Of a stretch of DNA of 12,680 nt, positions 12,195 through 12,680 are shown piece after piece. The stretch's first letter is position 1. The number at the start of each line of letters is the position of its first letter. The translations under genes and the position numbers were made by a program. Below the pieces are notes generated by a model. The model searched no databases. It worked only from the letters and a program-made list of their open reading frames with translations, and was not told the DNA's origin. This DNA comes from Treponema sp. (lineage in GTDB: Bacteria > Spirochaetota > Spirochaetia > Treponematales > Breznakiellaceae): assembly GCA_031275535.1 (NCBI GenBank), contig JAISOR010000246.1, forward strand, positions 1 through 12,680. Reading direction: 5' to 3'.

Positions 12195-12680
12195 GGCTTC
12201 GATCACCCGCCTGTCAAATTCCTTGTTTTTATCCAACTGAGACACCTTTTGCAGGATCCCTTCGATGCCCAGGGGAAGCAGCTCCGAACGGAAGCGAAGA
12301 TCCTCCGGGAATAGGGCCCCCTGCTCGTCGGGGGCCGCAAAGTCCAGGGCCGCGGCATATACCGCCGCAATGCCCGTAAAGGGGACATCCCTCTTGGCGC
12401 AGAGGAGCATGGCCCCGGTCAGGCGGTCATCCCGGCTTAATTTACGGGGCAGGTCCCGGCCGACCCGGTGGACCGTATCCCCCAGGGCCTGATTCTTAAA
12501 CCGGCCCAGAAGATCTTCAATATGATCCGCCAGGTCCTGCCGGGTGTAGGCGCCGGGATACTCCGCAACCAGGGCCGCGGCGGCCTCATTCATGGCCTGC
12601 CGGACCCCGGCTTCCACCTCGGGGATCCGCAGCGCCTCGGGGATAAACCGCTTCTCCGGGTCCGCCCGGTATCCCAGATA
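12171..12680 (-). CDS. mannitol-1-phosphate 5-dehydrogenase type enzyme, C-terminal part
   Basis: The frame is open to the window edge, so only the last 169 residues are seen; the GTG at 12617 is internal, not the start. Residues match the C-terminal domain of the mannitol dehydrogenase family. YLGYRADPEKRFIPEAL is followed by AALVAEYPGAYTRQDLADHIEDLL. The typical block RFKNQALGDTVHRVGRDLPRKLS comes next, close to E. coli MtlD ([23 protein letters not shown]). The segment IAAVYAAALDFAAPDE also fits MtlD. The likely reaction is mannitol-1-phosphate plus NAD to fructose-6-phosphate. The NAD-binding half lies outside, so a related polyol or altronate dehydrogenase cannot be excluded. Confidence 0.82.
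   Translation of the reverse strand, partial: YLGYRADPEKRFIPEALRIPEVEAGVRQAMNEAAAALVAEYPGAYTRQDLADHIEDLLGRFKNQALGDTVHRVGRDLPRKLSRDDRLTGAMLLCAKRDVPFTGIAAVYAAALDFAAPDEQGALFPEDLRFRSELLPLGIEGILQKVSQLDKNKEFDRRVIEALCKKAGA

Overview
The window reads as ordinary spirochaete chromosome. The likely source is a high-GC treponeme of the gut or termite type, but that is inferred from gene content and style (relaxed lipobox, FeoB with a Cys-rich partner, GAF-GGDEF protein, dispersed TTTTAACCGC repeats), not from a marker gene. Genes are tightly packed. The only long non-coding stretches are 1-331, 3658-4309, 5594-5851 and 11258-11483. No rRNA, tRNA, CRISPR array, transposase or phage gene was seen.

Left part (1-4309). 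A C/T-rich non-coding leader precedes a GH73-type glucosaminidase lipoprotein gene (+). Converging on it from the right is a ferrous-iron uptake operon on the minus strand: feoA, feoB and a 43-codon FeoB-associated Cys-rich membrane peptide (1015-1146) that overlaps the feoB stop. A good sigma-70-type promoter lies ahead of feoA. Behind it is a 650-base non-coding stretch with a perfect 19-bp minisatellite and an imperfect palindrome of about 175 bases.

Middle part (4310-7026). On the plus strand are a UraA uracil:proton symporter, then a separately promoted pair, a short flavodoxin and a DUF3793 protein 2 nt apart, closed by a clear rho-independent terminator. The flavodoxin promoter region and the feoA promoter both carry a GTTA-N8-TAAC dyad. 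One metal-responsive repressor could therefore coordinate Fe(II) import with flavodoxin production. This is the most interesting hypothesis from the window.

Right part (7043-12680). A minus-strand operon runs tatD, dus, GAF-GGDEF diguanylate cyclase, rhomboid protease, secreted protein of unknown function, from a strong promoter at 11308-11336. Divergent from it is a NarL/FixJ response regulator with one acidic-pocket residue replaced. Its 3' end overlaps by 24 bp the 3' end of a convergent mannitol-1-phosphate dehydrogenase-type gene that runs off the window.

I did not find a clearly new multi-gene system. The points worth following are the possible shared Feo/flavodoxin operator, the large palindrome, the Cys-rich small protein, the DUF3793-flavodoxin pairing and the Asp-to-Glu change in TatD.
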